A stretch of DNA of 47,309 nt from Paracoccus nototheniae (GCF_004335005.1 NZ_RQRT01000030.1:1-47309); one strand, 5' to 3'. Shown: positions 37,984 to 46,696, counted from the first letter of the stretch. The notes: generated by a model from the letters alone, not told the origin. Numbers and translations: made by a program.

Positions 37984-38240
37984 TGGACGAATTGAAGCAT
38001 CTGATCGATACCGACATGATCCAGGTCGAGGTCACGATCCGCCTTGGCCGGACCCGTCAAACCGTCTCGCAACTGTCGGCGCTGCGTCCCGACGATGTGC
38101 TGGTTCTGGATCAGGCGATCGAGGACGGGGTCGAAATCTGCATCGGTGACAAGGTCATCGCACGCGGCGAGCTGACCGGCGATGGCGGGGCCGAGGACCG
38201 CTTATGCGTCCGCGTTCTGGCGGCCACGGGGGCGCAGTGA
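37983..38240 (+). CDS. fliN: Flagellar motor switch protein FliN
   Basis: 85 aa, essentially only the SpoA/C-ring domain: IQVEVTIRLGRTRQTVSQL, LRPDDVLVLDQAIEDGVEICIGDKVIARGEL. It lacks the N-terminal extension of longer FliN proteins. Start ATG overlaps the preceding stop by 1 nt (TGATG); GAGG lies a few bases upstream. Overlaps fliP by 4 nt. Confidence 0.9.
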   Translation: MDELKHLIDTDMIQVEVTIRLGRTRQTVSQLSALRPDDVLVLDQAIEDGVEICIGDKVIARGELTGDGGAEDRLCVRVLAATGAQ

Positions 38241-38938
38241 TCCGGTTTGCGGTTCTTTTGGCCGGGGTGATCCTGCCCTCGGCCGCGCTGGCGCAGGGTC
38301 TGGACGATGCGCTTGGTCCGGGGCTGGGGCAGAATGCGGTCCTGATGGTGGTGGCGCTGACCGCGCTGTCGCTGGCACCGGGCATTGCCATCATGGTAAC
38401 GGCCTTTCCGTTCATCGTGACGGTCCTGTCAATCCTGCGTCAGGCCATCGGCCTGCAACAGGCCCCGCCCAATATGCTGATCATCAGCCTGTCGATCTTT
38501 TTGACATGGTTCATCATGGACCCGGTCCTGCGCGAGGCCTGGCAGGTGGCGGGCCTGCCGCTGCAGCGGGGACAGATCGGCATTTCCGAGGCCCTGCAGC
38601 GCGGCATCGTCCCGTTTCAGGGCTTCATGGCGACGCGGACCGATCCCGACACGCTTGCCAATCTGGCCGAGATCGCGCCGGGCAACGGTCCGACCGACCG
38701 CCTGTCGGTCCTGATCCCGTCCTTCATGCTGTCGGAAATTCAGCGCGCCTTCGAGATCGGCTTTCTGATCGCCCTGCCCTTCCTGATCATCGATCTGGTC
38801 GTGGCGGCGGTCCTGATGTCGATGGGCATGATGATGCTGCCCCCCGTCGTCGTCTCTCTGCCCTTCAAGCTGGCATTCTTTGTCGTCGTCGACGGGTGGG
38901 GCATGATCGCGGGCGCGCTGGTGCGCAGCTATGCCTGA
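38237..38938 (+). CDS. fliP: Flagellar export gate protein FliP
   Basis: 233 aa from a GTG overlapping the fliN stop. A cleavable signal peptide (IRFAVLLAGVILPSAALAQ) then four membrane segments. Signatures are VTAFPFIVTVLSILRQAIG, LIISLSIFLTWFIM, PSFMLSEIQRAFEIGFLIALPFLIIDLVVA and MGMMMLPPVVVSLPFKLAFF. Last gene of the rightward operon; fliQ does not follow. Confidence 0.95.
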   Translation: MIRFAVLLAGVILPSAALAQGLDDALGPGLGQNAVLMVVALTALSLAPGIAIMVTAFPFIVTVLSILRQAIGLQQAPPNMLIISLSIFLTWFIMDPVLREAWQVAGLPLQRGQIGISEALQRGIVPFQGFMATRTDPDTLANLAEIAPGNGPTDRLSVLIPSFMLSEIQRAFEIGFLIALPFLIIDLVVAAVLMSMGMMMLPPVVVSLPFKLAFFVVVDGWGMIAGALVRSYA

Positions 38939-38962
38939 GGCGCGGCGCCACCGTCCCTCAGG
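38934..38962. terminator. Hairpin between convergent fliP and dxs
   Basis: CCTGAGG, a 15-nt loop, then CCTCAGG. Both stop codons lie within or next to the stem, so the structure can end either transcript. No T run. Confidence 0.45.
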
Positions 38963-40883
38963 CGGGATCAGCGCGGCGGCTGTCCAGCGAACCGATGCCC
39001 AACACCGACAGAACCTTGGCCTCGATATGCTGCGCGTTCAGAGCCGAGGTGTCGTACATCGCCCGTGGGGCATCGTGATCGACAAACATATCCGGCAGCA
39101 CCATCGAGCGGAAGCGCAACCCGCTGTCGAACACCCCCTCCTCGGCCAGCAACTGGGCGACATGGCTGCCGAATCCGCCAACGGCGCCCTCTTCGATGGT
39201 GATCAGCGCCTCGTGATCGCGGGCCAGCGTCAAAATCAGGTCGCGGTCCAGCGGCTTGGCAAAGCGGGCATCGGCGACGGTGGGGGTGATGCCCCGGGCC
39301 ATCAGCGCCTCGCGGGCGACCATCACTTCGGAAAGGCGGGTGCCAAAGGACAGGATGGCGACGGCCTTGCCCTCGGCGATCATCCGGCCCTTGCCGATGG
39401 GCAGCACCTGGCCACGCTCGGGCATCTCGACCCCGGTGCCCTCGCCGCGCGGAAAGCGAAAGGCGATGGGACCGCTGTCATGGGCGGCGGCGGTGGCGAC
39501 CATATGGACCAGTTCGGCCTCATCGGCGGCGGCCATGACCACGAAACCGGGCAGGTTGGCCAGAAACGCGACGTCATAGGCGCCCGAATGGGTCGGTCCA
39601 TCCTGCCCGACAAGCCCTGCACGATCGATGGCAAAGCGCACCGGCAGGCCCTGAACGGCCACATCATGAACGATCTGGTCATAGCCCCGCTGCAGGAAGG
39701 TCGAATAGATCGCACAAAAGGGCTTCATCCCACCGGCAGCAAGACCGGCGGCAAAGGTCACCGCATGCTGTTCGGCGATGCCGACGTCGAAACACCGACG
39801 CGGGAAACGCTGCGCGAACTGCTTGAGGCCGGTTCCGTCGGGCATCGCCGCCGTCACGCCCAGAATGCGGTCGTCACGCGCGCCCTCTTCGATCAGCGCT
39901 TTTGCAAAAACCGCCGTATAGCTGGGTGCGTTCGATTTGGCCTTGGCCTGCAGGCCCGTGATCACGTCGAACTTGCCCGTCGCATGCCCCCGGTCCAGCG
40001 CGGCCTCGGCGGGGGCATAGCCTTTGCCCTTCTTGGTGACCACATGGATCAGGACCGGACCGTCCGCGCGGGCACGCACGGTGCGCAACAGCGGCAACAG
40101 CTGTTCCATGTCATGCCCGTCAACGGGGCCGATATAGGAAAAGCCCAATTCCTCGAACAGGGTACCGCCGACGGCCATGCCCTTCAGCATTTCCTTGGCG
40201 CGGCGCGCACCCTCCTGGAACGCCTCGGGCAGCAGGCCGACCGCGCCCTTGGCGGCGGCCTTCAGTTCCTGAAACGGGCCGCCCGCATAAAGCCGGGTCA
40301 GATAGGACGACATGGCGCCCACCGGCGGGGCGATCGACATCTCGTTATCGTTCAGGATCACGAACAGGCGTTTGCCTTCATGACCCGCATTGTTCAGCGC
40401 CTCATAGGCCATGCCCGCGCTCATCGCGCCGTCACCGATGACCGCGATGGCATCGCCCGGATCGCCGCCCAGTTCCCGGGCCATCGCAAATCCCAACGCA
40501 GCCGAGATCGAGGTCGAGGAATGGCCCGCTCCGAACGGGTCATAGGGACTTTCGGTGCGCTTGGTAAAGCCCGCGAGACCGCCGCCCATACGCAGCGTCC
40601 GGATGCGGTCGCGCCGCCCGGTCAGGATCTTGTGCGGATAACACTGATGACCGACATCCCAGATGATCTTGTCGCGCGGCGTGTCGAAAACGGCGTGAAG
40701 GGCCACGGTCAGCTCGACCACGCCCAGACCCGCGCCCAGATGTCCGCCGGTCGTGCTGACGGCGCTGATCGTTTCCGATCGCAGCTCGTCGGCCAGATGG
40801 CGCAGTTCGGTATCGCTCAGCGCTTTCAGGTCGGACGGCAATGTCACGCGGTCCAGAAGCGGCGTCTTGGGTCGGTCATTCAT
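38958..40883 (-). CDS. dxs: 1-deoxy-D-xylulose-5-phosphate synthase
   Basis: A 641-aa thiamine-diphosphate enzyme and entry step of the MEP isoprenoid pathway. [20 protein letters not shown], the ThDP motif [52 protein letters not shown] and the C-terminal transketolase domain are all present. GGAGG lies upstream of the ATG. It follows ispA by 27 nt. Full length. Confidence 0.97.
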   Translation of the reverse strand: MNDRPKTPLLDRVTLPSDLKALSDTELRHLADELRSETISAVSTTGGHLGAGLGVVELTVALHAVFDTPRDKIIWDVGHQCYPHKILTGRRDRIRTLRMGGGLAGFTKRTESPYDPFGAGHSSTSISAALGFAMARELGGDPGDAIAVIGDGAMSAGMAYEALNNAGHEGKRLFVILNDNEMSIAPPVGAMSSYLTRLYAGGPFQELKAAAKGAVGLLPEAFQEGARRAKEMLKGMAVGGTLFEELGFSYIGPVDGHDMEQLLPLLRTVRARADGPVLIHVVTKKGKGYAPAEAALDRGHATGKFDVITGLQAKAKSNAPSYTAVFAKALIEEGARDDRILGVTAAMPDGTGLKQFAQRFPRRCFDVGIAEQHAVTFAAGLAAGGMKPFCAIYSTFLQRGYDQIVHDVAVQGLPVRFAIDRAGLVGQDGPTHSGAYDVAFLANLPGFVVMAAADEAELVHMVATAAAHDSGPIAFRFPRGEGTGVEMPERGQVLPIGKGRMIAEGKAVAILSFGTRLSEVMVAREALMARGITPTVADARFAKPLDRDLILTLARDHEALITIEEGAVGGFGSHVAQLLAEEGVFDSGLRFRSMVLPDMFVDHDAPRAMYDTSALNAQHIEAKVLSVLGIGSLDSRRADPA

Positions 40884-40910
40884 GGGCTGGCCCTCCTCCG
40901 GGGCGGGCGA

Positions 40911-41774
40911 TCAGGTGTCGCGCTCGATAACGAAACGCGACAGGGCGCGCAAGTTTCCGGCGGATGCGCCATATTCGCACAGCGCCGCGTCACTGACCTC
41001 GACCAGACGACGAGCCTCGGCCTTGGCGCCGGGCAGACCCAGCAGCGACACGAAGGTCGCCTTGCCCGCGCCCGCATCCTTGCCCACGCGTTTTCCGGTC
41101 ACGGCCTCGTCGCCGGTCACGTCCAGAATGTCATCGGCAATCTGAAAGGCCAGCCCAAGCGCATCGGCATAATCGTCAAGCAAAGCAGGGTCGTCGCCCG
41201 CAATCAACGGCCCCGCGGTCGCCGCAAAACGGATCAGCGCGCCGGTCTTGCCGCCTTGCAACCGGGTGATCTGCGCCAGATCCAGCGGCGTGCCCGCGGT
41301 TTCCGCGGCAATATCCAGCGCCTGCCCCCAGACCATGCCCTGTGCACCCGAGGCCTGCGCCAGCGCGGCGATCAGCCGCAGCCGCGCCTCGGCCCCGCCG
41401 ATCCGATCATCGGTCAGCAACCCGAAGGCCAGCGTCTGCAAGGCATCGCCCGCCAGAATCGCGGTCGCGTCGGACCAGCGGACATGAACCGTGGGCTGTC
41501 CCCGGCGCAGATCGTCATCATCCATCGCCGGCAGATCGTCATGGACCAGACTATAGGCATGCAGCGCCTCGACCGCCGCCGCCACCGGCAGGGCAGCCGC
41601 ATCGCCCACCCCGTGCAGATGCGCCGATTCCATGACAAGAAAGGCGCGCAACCGCTTGCCGCCCTGCAGGGCATAGCGCATCGCGTCCGTCAGCTCGCCC
41701 CCGGGCAGAACCTCGATCGCGCGATCCAGCTCGGCCTGAACATCGGCCCGGACCCGCTCCAGACGGTCCTGCAT
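40911..41774 (-). CDS. ispA: Polyprenyl (farnesyl/geranylgeranyl) diphosphate synthase
   Basis: 287 aa. First aspartate-rich motif DDLPAMDDDD, GGKRLRAFLVMESAHL upstream, second motif in QIADDILDVTGDEAVTGK. The layout is that of bacterial short-chain FPP synthases. The start ATG overlaps the xseB stop by 1 nt (TGATG) with GAGGG upstream. Product chain length cannot be read from the sequence with certainty. Confidence 0.92.
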   Translation of the reverse strand: MQDRLERVRADVQAELDRAIEVLPGGELTDAMRYALQGGKRLRAFLVMESAHLHGVGDAAALPVAAAVEALHAYSLVHDDLPAMDDDDLRRGQPTVHVRWSDATAILAGDALQTLAFGLLTDDRIGGAEARLRLIAALAQASGAQGMVWGQALDIAAETAGTPLDLAQITRLQGGKTGALIRFAATAGPLIAGDDPALLDDYADALGLAFQIADDILDVTGDEAVTGKRVGKDAGAGKATFVSLLGLPGAKAEARRLVEVSDAALCEYGASAGNLRALSRFVIERDT

Positions 41775-42010
41775 CACAGACCCTCGGCGGGCTCGGCGCC
41801 TGCGGGCTGGCCATTGGCCGCCAAGGTGATCTTTTCGACCCGCTCCTCGGCCTCGCGCAGCCGCGCCTCGCAATGCTTGCGCAAGGCGGCGCCGCGTTCG
41901 TACAGCGCGATGGACTCCTCCAGCGTGGCCTCGCCGGTTTCCAGCTTGCCGACCGTGGCTTCCAGCTCGCGCATGGCCTCCTCAAAGGAAAGGGTCGGGA
42001 TATCGCTCAT
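41774..42010 (-). CDS. xseB: Exodeoxyribonuclease VII small subunit
   Basis: 78 aa. SFEEAMRELEATVGKLETGE and LEESIALYERGAALRKHCEA are diagnostic. It forms a multimeric nuclease with XseA, which is not in the window. Coupled upstream to the HDAC-like gene (ATGA) and downstream to ispA. Confidence 0.95.
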   Translation of the reverse strand: MSDIPTLSFEEAMRELEATVGKLETGEATLEESIALYERGAALRKHCEARLREAEERVEKITLAANGQPAGAEPAEGL

Positions 42011-42924
42011 TCTGCGGCCTCCATCAGCACCTCGACATGGGCCCGCACCGAGCGTCCCAAAGCCGCCAGATCATAGCCGCCTTCCAGACAGGATACCACC
42101 GGGGCGCCGCAACCCGCCGCCGCCTGACAGATCGCCCGGGATATCGCCGCAAAATCGTCCTCGTCCCAGTCCAGCTGCGCCAGCGGATCGTCGCGATGCG
42201 CATCGAACCCGGCCGAGACGATCACCAGCTGCGGCGCGAACGCGACCATGCGCCGCAGGATGTCGCCCCAGCCCCGTCGCGCCAGAACCCCGTCCGAGCC
42301 GGGCGGCAGCGGCACGTTCATCACCTGCCCATGCGCCCCGGTTTCCGACGCCGCCCCGCTGCCCGGATACAGCGGCATCTGATGGCTCGAGGCGAAGAAC
42401 ACGCGCGCCTCGTCCCACAGCAGATCCTGCGTGCCATTGCCATGATGCACATCGAAATCCAGAACCGCGACCCGCGCCAGTCCGTGAACATCCAGCGCCC
42501 GCCGGGCCGCGATCGCCACGGTCCCGAACAGACAGAACCCCATGGCCGTCGCCGTCTCGGCATGATGGCCCGGCGGGCGCATGGCGACAAAGGCCGTCCC
42601 TGCCTCGCCCGCCAGCACAGCATCCACGGCAGCGCAGGCCCCGCCGACCGCGCGCAGCGCCGCCTCCAGACTGCCCGGCGACAGATGCGTGTCGGCATCC
42701 ACCTGTCGCGTCCCGACAGCGGGCACCGCCGCCCGCAACCCCGCCAGATATCCGTCCGGATGACAGCGCAGCACCTCGGCATCCCCCGCCAGAGGCGCCT
42801 CGCGCCGGTCCAGCGCCAGCCCCTCCAGCGCGGCGATCACAGCGCCGTATCGGGCCGCCTGCTCGGGATGGCCCGGCGACGTCTCATGGCCCGCGCCACT
42901 CTCATGCGTGAACAAGATCGTCAT
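42007..42924 (-). CDS. Histone-deacetylase-family amidohydrolase
   Basis: A 305-aa zinc enzyme of the class II HDAC / acetoin utilization superfamily. RPPGHHAETATAMGFCLFG, the metal-site DFDVHHGNGTQD, and SAGFDAHRDDPLAQL carry the catalytic His pair and zinc ligands. The ATG has GGAGGG 5 nt upstream. Bacterial members deacetylate proteins or small amides such as polyamines; the substrate is unknown. First gene of HDAC-xseB-ispA-dxs. Confidence 0.9.
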   Translation of the reverse strand: MTILFTHESGAGHETSPGHPEQAARYGAVIAALEGLALDRREAPLAGDAEVLRCHPDGYLAGLRAAVPAVGTRQVDADTHLSPGSLEAALRAVGGACAAVDAVLAGEAGTAFVAMRPPGHHAETATAMGFCLFGTVAIAARRALDVHGLARVAVLDFDVHHGNGTQDLLWDEARVFFASSHQMPLYPGSGAASETGAHGQVMNVPLPPGSDGVLARRGWGDILRRMVAFAPQLVIVSAGFDAHRDDPLAQLDWDEDDFAAISRAICQAAAGCGAPVVSCLEGGYDLAALGRSVRAHVEVLMEAAE

Positions 42925-42991
42925 TCCAGCCCTCCCCGGCCCAAGTCCAAAGGCTAAAAGCCCCCGCACGCCACCACAAGCCCGGCCATGA

Positions 42992-43051
42992 TTTCATCTT
43001 GGCCGAAATATCCCGGGGGGAGTCCGAAGGACGGGGGGGCAGCGCCCCCCC
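42992..43051. repeat. Bipartite intergenic repeat, copy 7
   Basis: The cleanest copy: TTTCATCTTGGCCGAAATAT, CCCGGGGGG, a small GTCC-GAA-GGAC hairpin (43022-43032), then G7C-AGC-GC7 (43033-43051) and CTTT. It lies between mtaB and the HDAC-like gene, both leftward. No other feature is visible in 42925-43065. Confidence 0.8.
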
Positions 43052-43065
43052 TTTCCCACGACCAC

Positions 43066-44319
43066 TCAGATGACCAGCCGCTGCCCGTCATGCCCGGCGA
43101 TTCGCAACTCCATCAGCGCCCCCTCGGGCTGATCCTGCGCAAAGGCCACTTCCGTGAACTGCTCGGTCCGCCCCAATCGCGGCCCCTCGGTCAGGACGCG
43201 GTGCGTGACCCCCCTCTGCGCGTCAAGGTGACGATGCAGCGCCGCTTCGCCCGCAGCACGCAGCCGCGCCGCACGATCGCGGATCGCCGGGCCCGCGACG
43301 GCGGGCATCCGTGCGGCGGGCGTTCCCTGTCGCGCGGAATAGGGAAACACATGCAGGAAGGTCAGCCCGCAATCCTGGACCAGCCGGACCGAATTTTCGA
43401 ACATCGCCTCGGTCTCGGTCGGAAAGCCTGCGATGATGTCGGCGCCAAAGACCATGTCGGGACGCAGCCGCCGCGCCTCCTCGCAAAAGGCGATGGCGTC
43501 GTCGCGCAGATGGCGGCGCTTCATGCGTTTCAGGATCATGTCATCGCCCGCCTGCAGCGACAGATGCAGATGCGGCATCAGCCGCGGCTCGGTCGCGATG
43601 GCCAGCATCAGATTGTCATCCGCCTCGATCGAATCGATGGAGCTGATCCGCAGCCGCGCCAGATCCGGCACCAGCCGCAGGATGCGCATGACCAGATCGC
43701 CAAGACGCGGCGTGCCCGGCAGATCGCCGCCCCAGCTGGTCAGATCGACCCCGGTCAGCACGACCTCGTGAAAGCCGCGCCCGACCAGCCGCTTGATCTG
43801 CTCGACCACCACGCCTGCCGGAACCGAGCGGGAATTGCCCCGGCCAAAGGGAATGATGCAAAAGGTGCAGCGGTGATCGCAGCCGTTCTGGACCTGAACA
43901 TAGGCGCGATGGCGCCCGAATCCGTCGATCAGATGGCCCGCCGTCTCGCGCACCGACATGATGTCGTCGACCAGAACCTTTTCGGTCTCGCCGATCAGAT
44001 CGGGGGCCTGCATCGCCGCCCAGGTCGAGGGCTGCATCTTTTCATGATTGCCGATGACGCGGGTCACCTCGGGCATGGCGGCGAAGGTCTGAGGCTCGGT
44101 CTGGGCCGCGCAGCCGGTCACGATCACCGGCACGCCAGGATTTTCGCGCGCCAGGCGGCGGATTTCCTGCCGCGCCTTGCGCACCGCCTCGGCGGTGACG
44201 GCGCAGGTGTTGACGACGACCGCCCCGGACAGACCGGCCGCCTCGGCCATCTCGCGCATGGCCTCGGTCTCATAGGCGTTCAGCCGGCAGCCAAGGGTGG
44301 AAAAGACCGGCGCGCTCAT
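43066..44319 (-). CDS. mtaB: tRNA t6A37 methylthiotransferase MtaB-like
   Basis: A 417-aa radical-SAM methylthiotransferase. N-terminal UPF0004 domain with cysteines in STLGCRLNAYE, VVNTCAVTAEA and VTGCAAQ; the SAM cluster CDHRCTFCII; a C-terminal TRAM-like domain (HRVLTEGPRLGRTEQFTEV). It converts t6A to ms2t6A in ANN-decoding tRNAs, which include the tRNA-Lys encoded 0.9 kb away. Start ATG overlaps dapF (ATGA). Confidence 0.9.
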   Translation of the reverse strand: MSAPVFSTLGCRLNAYETEAMREMAEAAGLSGAVVVNTCAVTAEAVRKARQEIRRLARENPGVPVIVTGCAAQTEPQTFAAMPEVTRVIGNHEKMQPSTWAAMQAPDLIGETEKVLVDDIMSVRETAGHLIDGFGRHRAYVQVQNGCDHRCTFCIIPFGRGNSRSVPAGVVVEQIKRLVGRGFHEVVLTGVDLTSWGGDLPGTPRLGDLVMRILRLVPDLARLRISSIDSIEADDNLMLAIATEPRLMPHLHLSLQAGDDMILKRMKRRHLRDDAIAFCEEARRLRPDMVFGADIIAGFPTETEAMFENSVRLVQDCGLTFLHVFPYSARQGTPAARMPAVAGPAIRDRAARLRAAGEAALHRHLDAQRGVTHRVLTEGPRLGRTEQFTEVAFAQDQPEGALMELRIAGHDGQRLVI

Positions 44320-45146
44320 GAGGCCAGCCATGCGGGCGTCAGCGCACCCTCGAAGACGATGGCCGTCGGCCCCTCCATCCAGACACCATCCTCGCGCCAG
44401 TCGATCAGCAGCCGCCCGCCCGGCACATTGACCGTCACGCGCCGACCCGTCAGCCCGCGCCGCGCCGCCGCCACCACCGCCGCGCAGGAACATGACCCCG
44501 AGGCCAGCGTCGGCCCCGTCCCGCGCTCCCAGATGCGCAGCACGATCTCGTCCGGCGACAGGATCTGGACGATCTCGACATTGGTGCGTTCGGGAAACAG
44601 CGGGTGATGTTCATGCACGGGGCCGAACCGGTTCAGATCGACCTCGCCCGCGTCGGGCACGAAAAAAGTCATATGCGGATTGCCCATCCCGGTCGCCACC
44701 GGATCGCCCGCAATGGGCAGGTGATCAAGGTCGACCGGCTCTGCCAGCGGAACGGCCCGCCAGTCCAGCACCGGCGGACCCATGTTGACCCGCGTCAGAC
44801 CGCCCCCGGCATCCTCGGCCAGAAGCAGCCCGTGATCCGTGCGCAACCGCAACGAGCTCCGCCCCGTCTGGTCCATCAGCCAGCGCGCGATGCAGCGCGT
44901 CGCATTCCCGCAGGCCGCGCTCAGCGAGCCATCCGCATTCCAGAAGACCAGCCGCGCATCCGCATCCTCGCAGGTTTCGACCCCGGCCAGCTGGTCAAAG
45001 CCAATCCCGCGATGCCGGTCCGCGATGCGCGCGACAAGGCCTGCGCCGGGACGAGCCATCCCGCCGCGCAGATCCAGAACCACGAAATCATTGCCCAGCC
45101 CGTGCATCTTGAGAAAGGGCAGGCCAGCCGAAGGTGCATGCGTCAT
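44316..45146 (-). CDS. dapF: Diaminopimelate epimerase (variant active site)
   Basis: 276 aa. Interconverts LL- and meso-diaminopimelate for lysine and peptidoglycan. LKMHGLGNDFVVLD is the signature N terminus; the first catalytic cysteine is Cys79 in AACGNATRC. In the second motif, normally LACGTGACA, this protein reads LASGSCSCA: the canonical Cys position is Ser216, with cysteines at 219 and 221. Either Cys219 substitutes or the enzyme differs in mechanism or substrate. Coupled to mtaB. Confidence 0.88.
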   Translation of the reverse strand: MTHAPSAGLPFLKMHGLGNDFVVLDLRGGMARPGAGLVARIADRHRGIGFDQLAGVETCEDADARLVFWNADGSLSAACGNATRCIARWLMDQTGRSSLRLRTDHGLLLAEDAGGGLTRVNMGPPVLDWRAVPLAEPVDLDHLPIAGDPVATGMGNPHMTFFVPDAGEVDLNRFGPVHEHHPLFPERTNVEIVQILSPDEIVLRIWERGTGPTLASGSCSCAAVVAAARRGLTGRRVTVNVPGGRLLIDWREDGVWMEGPTAIVFEGALTPAWLAS

Positions 45147-45200
45147 GGCCGCGATATAGGCCCCCTTGATCGATTCCGCCAGCGGGTTCGATTTTTCCGC

Positions 45201-45229
45201 TTGACCCCACCGGCCACCCCCCCTAGGAA
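45201..45229 (+). promoter_or_regulatory. Probable promoter of tRNA-Lys
   Basis: TTGACC, 17-nt spacer, TAGGAA. Expected start of transcription about 45236, giving a short leader before the tRNA at 45242. Consensus-based inference. Confidence 0.5.
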
Positions 45230-45241
45230 CCCTCTCGTGAT

Positions 45242-45317
45242 GGGCCCATAGCTCAGTTGGTAGAGCAACTGACTTTTAATCAGTGGGTCACAGGTTCGAA
45301 TCCTGTTGGGCTCACCA
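45242..45317 (+). tRNA. tRNA-Lys (anticodon UUU)
   Basis: A 76-nt cloverleaf. Acceptor GGGCCCA pairs with TGGGCTC (one G-U), D arm GCTCAGTTGGTAGAGC, anticodon stem ACTGA/TCAGT with loop CTTTTAA (anticodon TTT), T arm ACAGG-TTCGAAT-CCTGT, encoded CCA at 45315-45317. Its 3' side marks the start of the mobile-DNA region. Confidence 0.97.
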
Positions 45318-45440
45318 CTGTATCCTTTGTCAGACGACACTAGTAAGTGTCGAAAACGACGCGGAAACTCTCTCAAGAGATACGCGAAATTATCTCGAAC
45401 GGCGATTTGGCCGTTTTCGAGGTGGTTGTATCGAACATGG
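45318..45440. other. Repeat-rich non-coding stretch after tRNA-Lys, possible transposon end
   Basis: No gene. A perfect hairpin CGACACT-AGTA-AGTGTCG (45335-45352) starts 18 nt after the tRNA and could end its transcript. A 9-bp inverted repeat TCGAAAACG/CGTTTTCGA (45350-45358, 45412-45420) and AACGGC/GCCGTT (45398-45415) follow. The sequence from 45328, TGTCAGACGACACTAG, starts with TGTC, as the ends of Tn7/Tn5053-type elements start with TGT. That reading is speculative. Confidence 0.35.
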
Positions 45441-45469
45441 AAAAGCCCCGCCGCGCTGGCCGACGGGGC
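45441..45469 (-). terminator. Intrinsic terminator of the leftward 45493-46095 gene
   Basis: On the minus strand: GCCCCG, a 13-nt loop, CGGGGC, then TTTT. It lies 24 nt past the stop codon, which supports that reading frame as a once-transcribed gene. Confidence 0.65.
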
Positions 45470-45492
45470 AGGTCTGGTACGCGAGTGAGGGG

Positions 45493-46095
45493 TCAGATCG
45501 AAATGATCGGGGCCGCCGCTCGGCGCAGACAGATTTTGCTGCAGCGATCAGGCAGTGCGATAGGCCAGACGTCGGCATTGTTCAGTCGGACAGCAACATG
45601 CTTTGCCTGCGTTCCCATCTCATATGCCATCAATCCAAGTGGCAAGTCCCGTTCTAGAAATCGCACCAACTCTTCCGGCGCAATCAGTGAAAGGGATTGG
45701 CGCGTGCGAGGATCGCGGACCTCCGTGCTGGCGATCGCACCCTTCCCGAGCAGCAAACCGACGGTCGAAACGTTGATGTGCGACTGTTTTCGCAGATCGT
45801 CACGTCGCAGGCCAATCAAAGGGGCGGTCTCAAATGTATCCAGAACCTCTAGTTCCAGAACCTCGGTCAAATCCAGATGCAGCGCTGGCAGTCCAGCAAC
45901 GCTGCTTAGCCGCCAGACTTTTTTCAGTCGGCCATTGATCAAGGCACGGAGAAGATTAGCATTCGGCAAAATCGCCTTTTGGGTGATGGTCCGAAGCGGA
46001 AAGGCTCTGACCGGCACTTTATCCACCAGACAAGCATTGGCAAAGGTTGACGCAAGAAGGCCGTCGAGATCATTAGCGAGATTGCGTGCCCCCTC
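45493..46095 (-). pseudogene. C-terminal fragment of a transposition-type protein, tentatively TniQ-like
   Basis: The frame is open from its stop back to the left edge of the IS3 element at 46096 (about 200 codons), so the N terminus was lost to the insertion. An in-frame GTG at 46026 exists but is unlikely to be the original start. The text HLDLTEVLELEVLDTFETA, LIGLRRDDLRKQSHINVSTV, RDPRTRQSLSLIAPEELVRF, GTQAKHVAVRLNNADVWPIA ending CLRRAAAP resembles the C-terminal part of TniQ/TnsD-family proteins, including a late LRR-like arginine pair. I cannot confirm this without a search. GC content is lower than in the preceding genes. It has its own downstream terminator. Confidence 0.5.
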
Positions 46096-46148
46096 TGAAG
46101 TGGTCCACCCACGGGGGTATGATTATCCCGTTTTCAGGCGGACCAGAG

Positions 46149-46238
46149 ATGGCTGGAAAGCAAGAGAAGCCCGAGGATATGGTGCTGAAGCAGCGACAAG
46201 TTGACGTTCTGCATGCCCAAGGCAAGTCGGTATCGGAC
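46149..46238 (+). pseudogene. IS3-family orfA, first 30 codons only
   Basis: ATG at 46149 gives MAGKQEKPEDMVLKQRQVDV then LHAQGKSVSD, the typical N terminus of IS3-family (IS407-like) OrfA with the start of its helix-turn-helix. Homology stops at the junction (46232-46245) where the frame runs into antisense orfB sequence. Confidence 0.7.
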
Positions 46239-46696
46239 CGGCGGTCGGCCGCCAAGGGCCTTGTGCGGCCGGCGGTCGTTGTAGAAGTCCATCTATTTCC
46301 AGAGACCGGCGCGGGCCTGCGATCCGGTCTTCAAAGCATGCAGGTAAACGCGCTCGTATTTCGCTGCGCGGTCCTGCGCTTCAGCGTCCGCCACAGGCGC
46401 TCGATGAAAATGTTGTCCAGGTAACGACCCTTGCCGTCCATAAAGATGCGGATGCCCGACCGACGTGGGCGGTCTGTCCAAGCGAAGGATGTGAACTGAG
46501 ATCCTTGATCGCCATTCATGATGTCGGGCGGTCCGAACCGATGGATTGCTTCGTTCAGCGCTTCGACACAAAACGCAACATCCCCTTGCCGTGGTCCTCG
46601 GACCAGTGGCAGACCACGGCTCGATGTTCGAGATCCGCCAAGCCAGAACCATCCGGGTGCGCCAGTCCATGATCGCCACCAGATAGAGCGAGGCAT
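46239..46696 (-). pseudogene. IS3-family orfB transposase, frameshifted 3' part
   Basis: DDE-integrase text is split over two frames: YLVAIMDWRTRMVLAWRISN in one; VEALNEAIHRFGPPDIMNGD, GSQFTSFAW and DNIFIERLWRTLK in another; then KYERVYLHALKTGSQARAG back in the first. An in-frame TAG replaces the usual tryptophan before MDFYNDRRPHKALGGRPP. Two frameshifts, a nonsense codon and a missing 5' part make it non-functional. Confidence 0.8.

Larger units (their letters stand above)
46096..46696. mobile_element. Rearranged IS3-family remnant
   Basis: Left edge at TGAAGTGGTCCACCC (46096), the probable terminal repeat, followed by a leader and the start of orfA on the plus strand. From about 46239 the sequence is the 3' part of the orfB transposase on the minus strand. 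The two halves therefore face each other, and the middle of the element is missing. The right edge abuts the recombinase pseudogene at about 46696. Confidence 0.75.

Noticed and set aside
38931..42911. A 1326-codon open frame on the plus strand
   Set aside because: It covers dxs, ispA, xseB and the HDAC-like gene in antisense. Four genes with full motifs lie opposite and the long frame has no recognisable domain.
45347..46204. A 285-codon plus-strand frame starting GTG (MSKTTRKLSQEIREIISNGD)
   Set aside because: The first 50 residues look passable, but the rest is Ser/Arg-rich antisense of the leftward fragment, which has better protein character and its own terminator.
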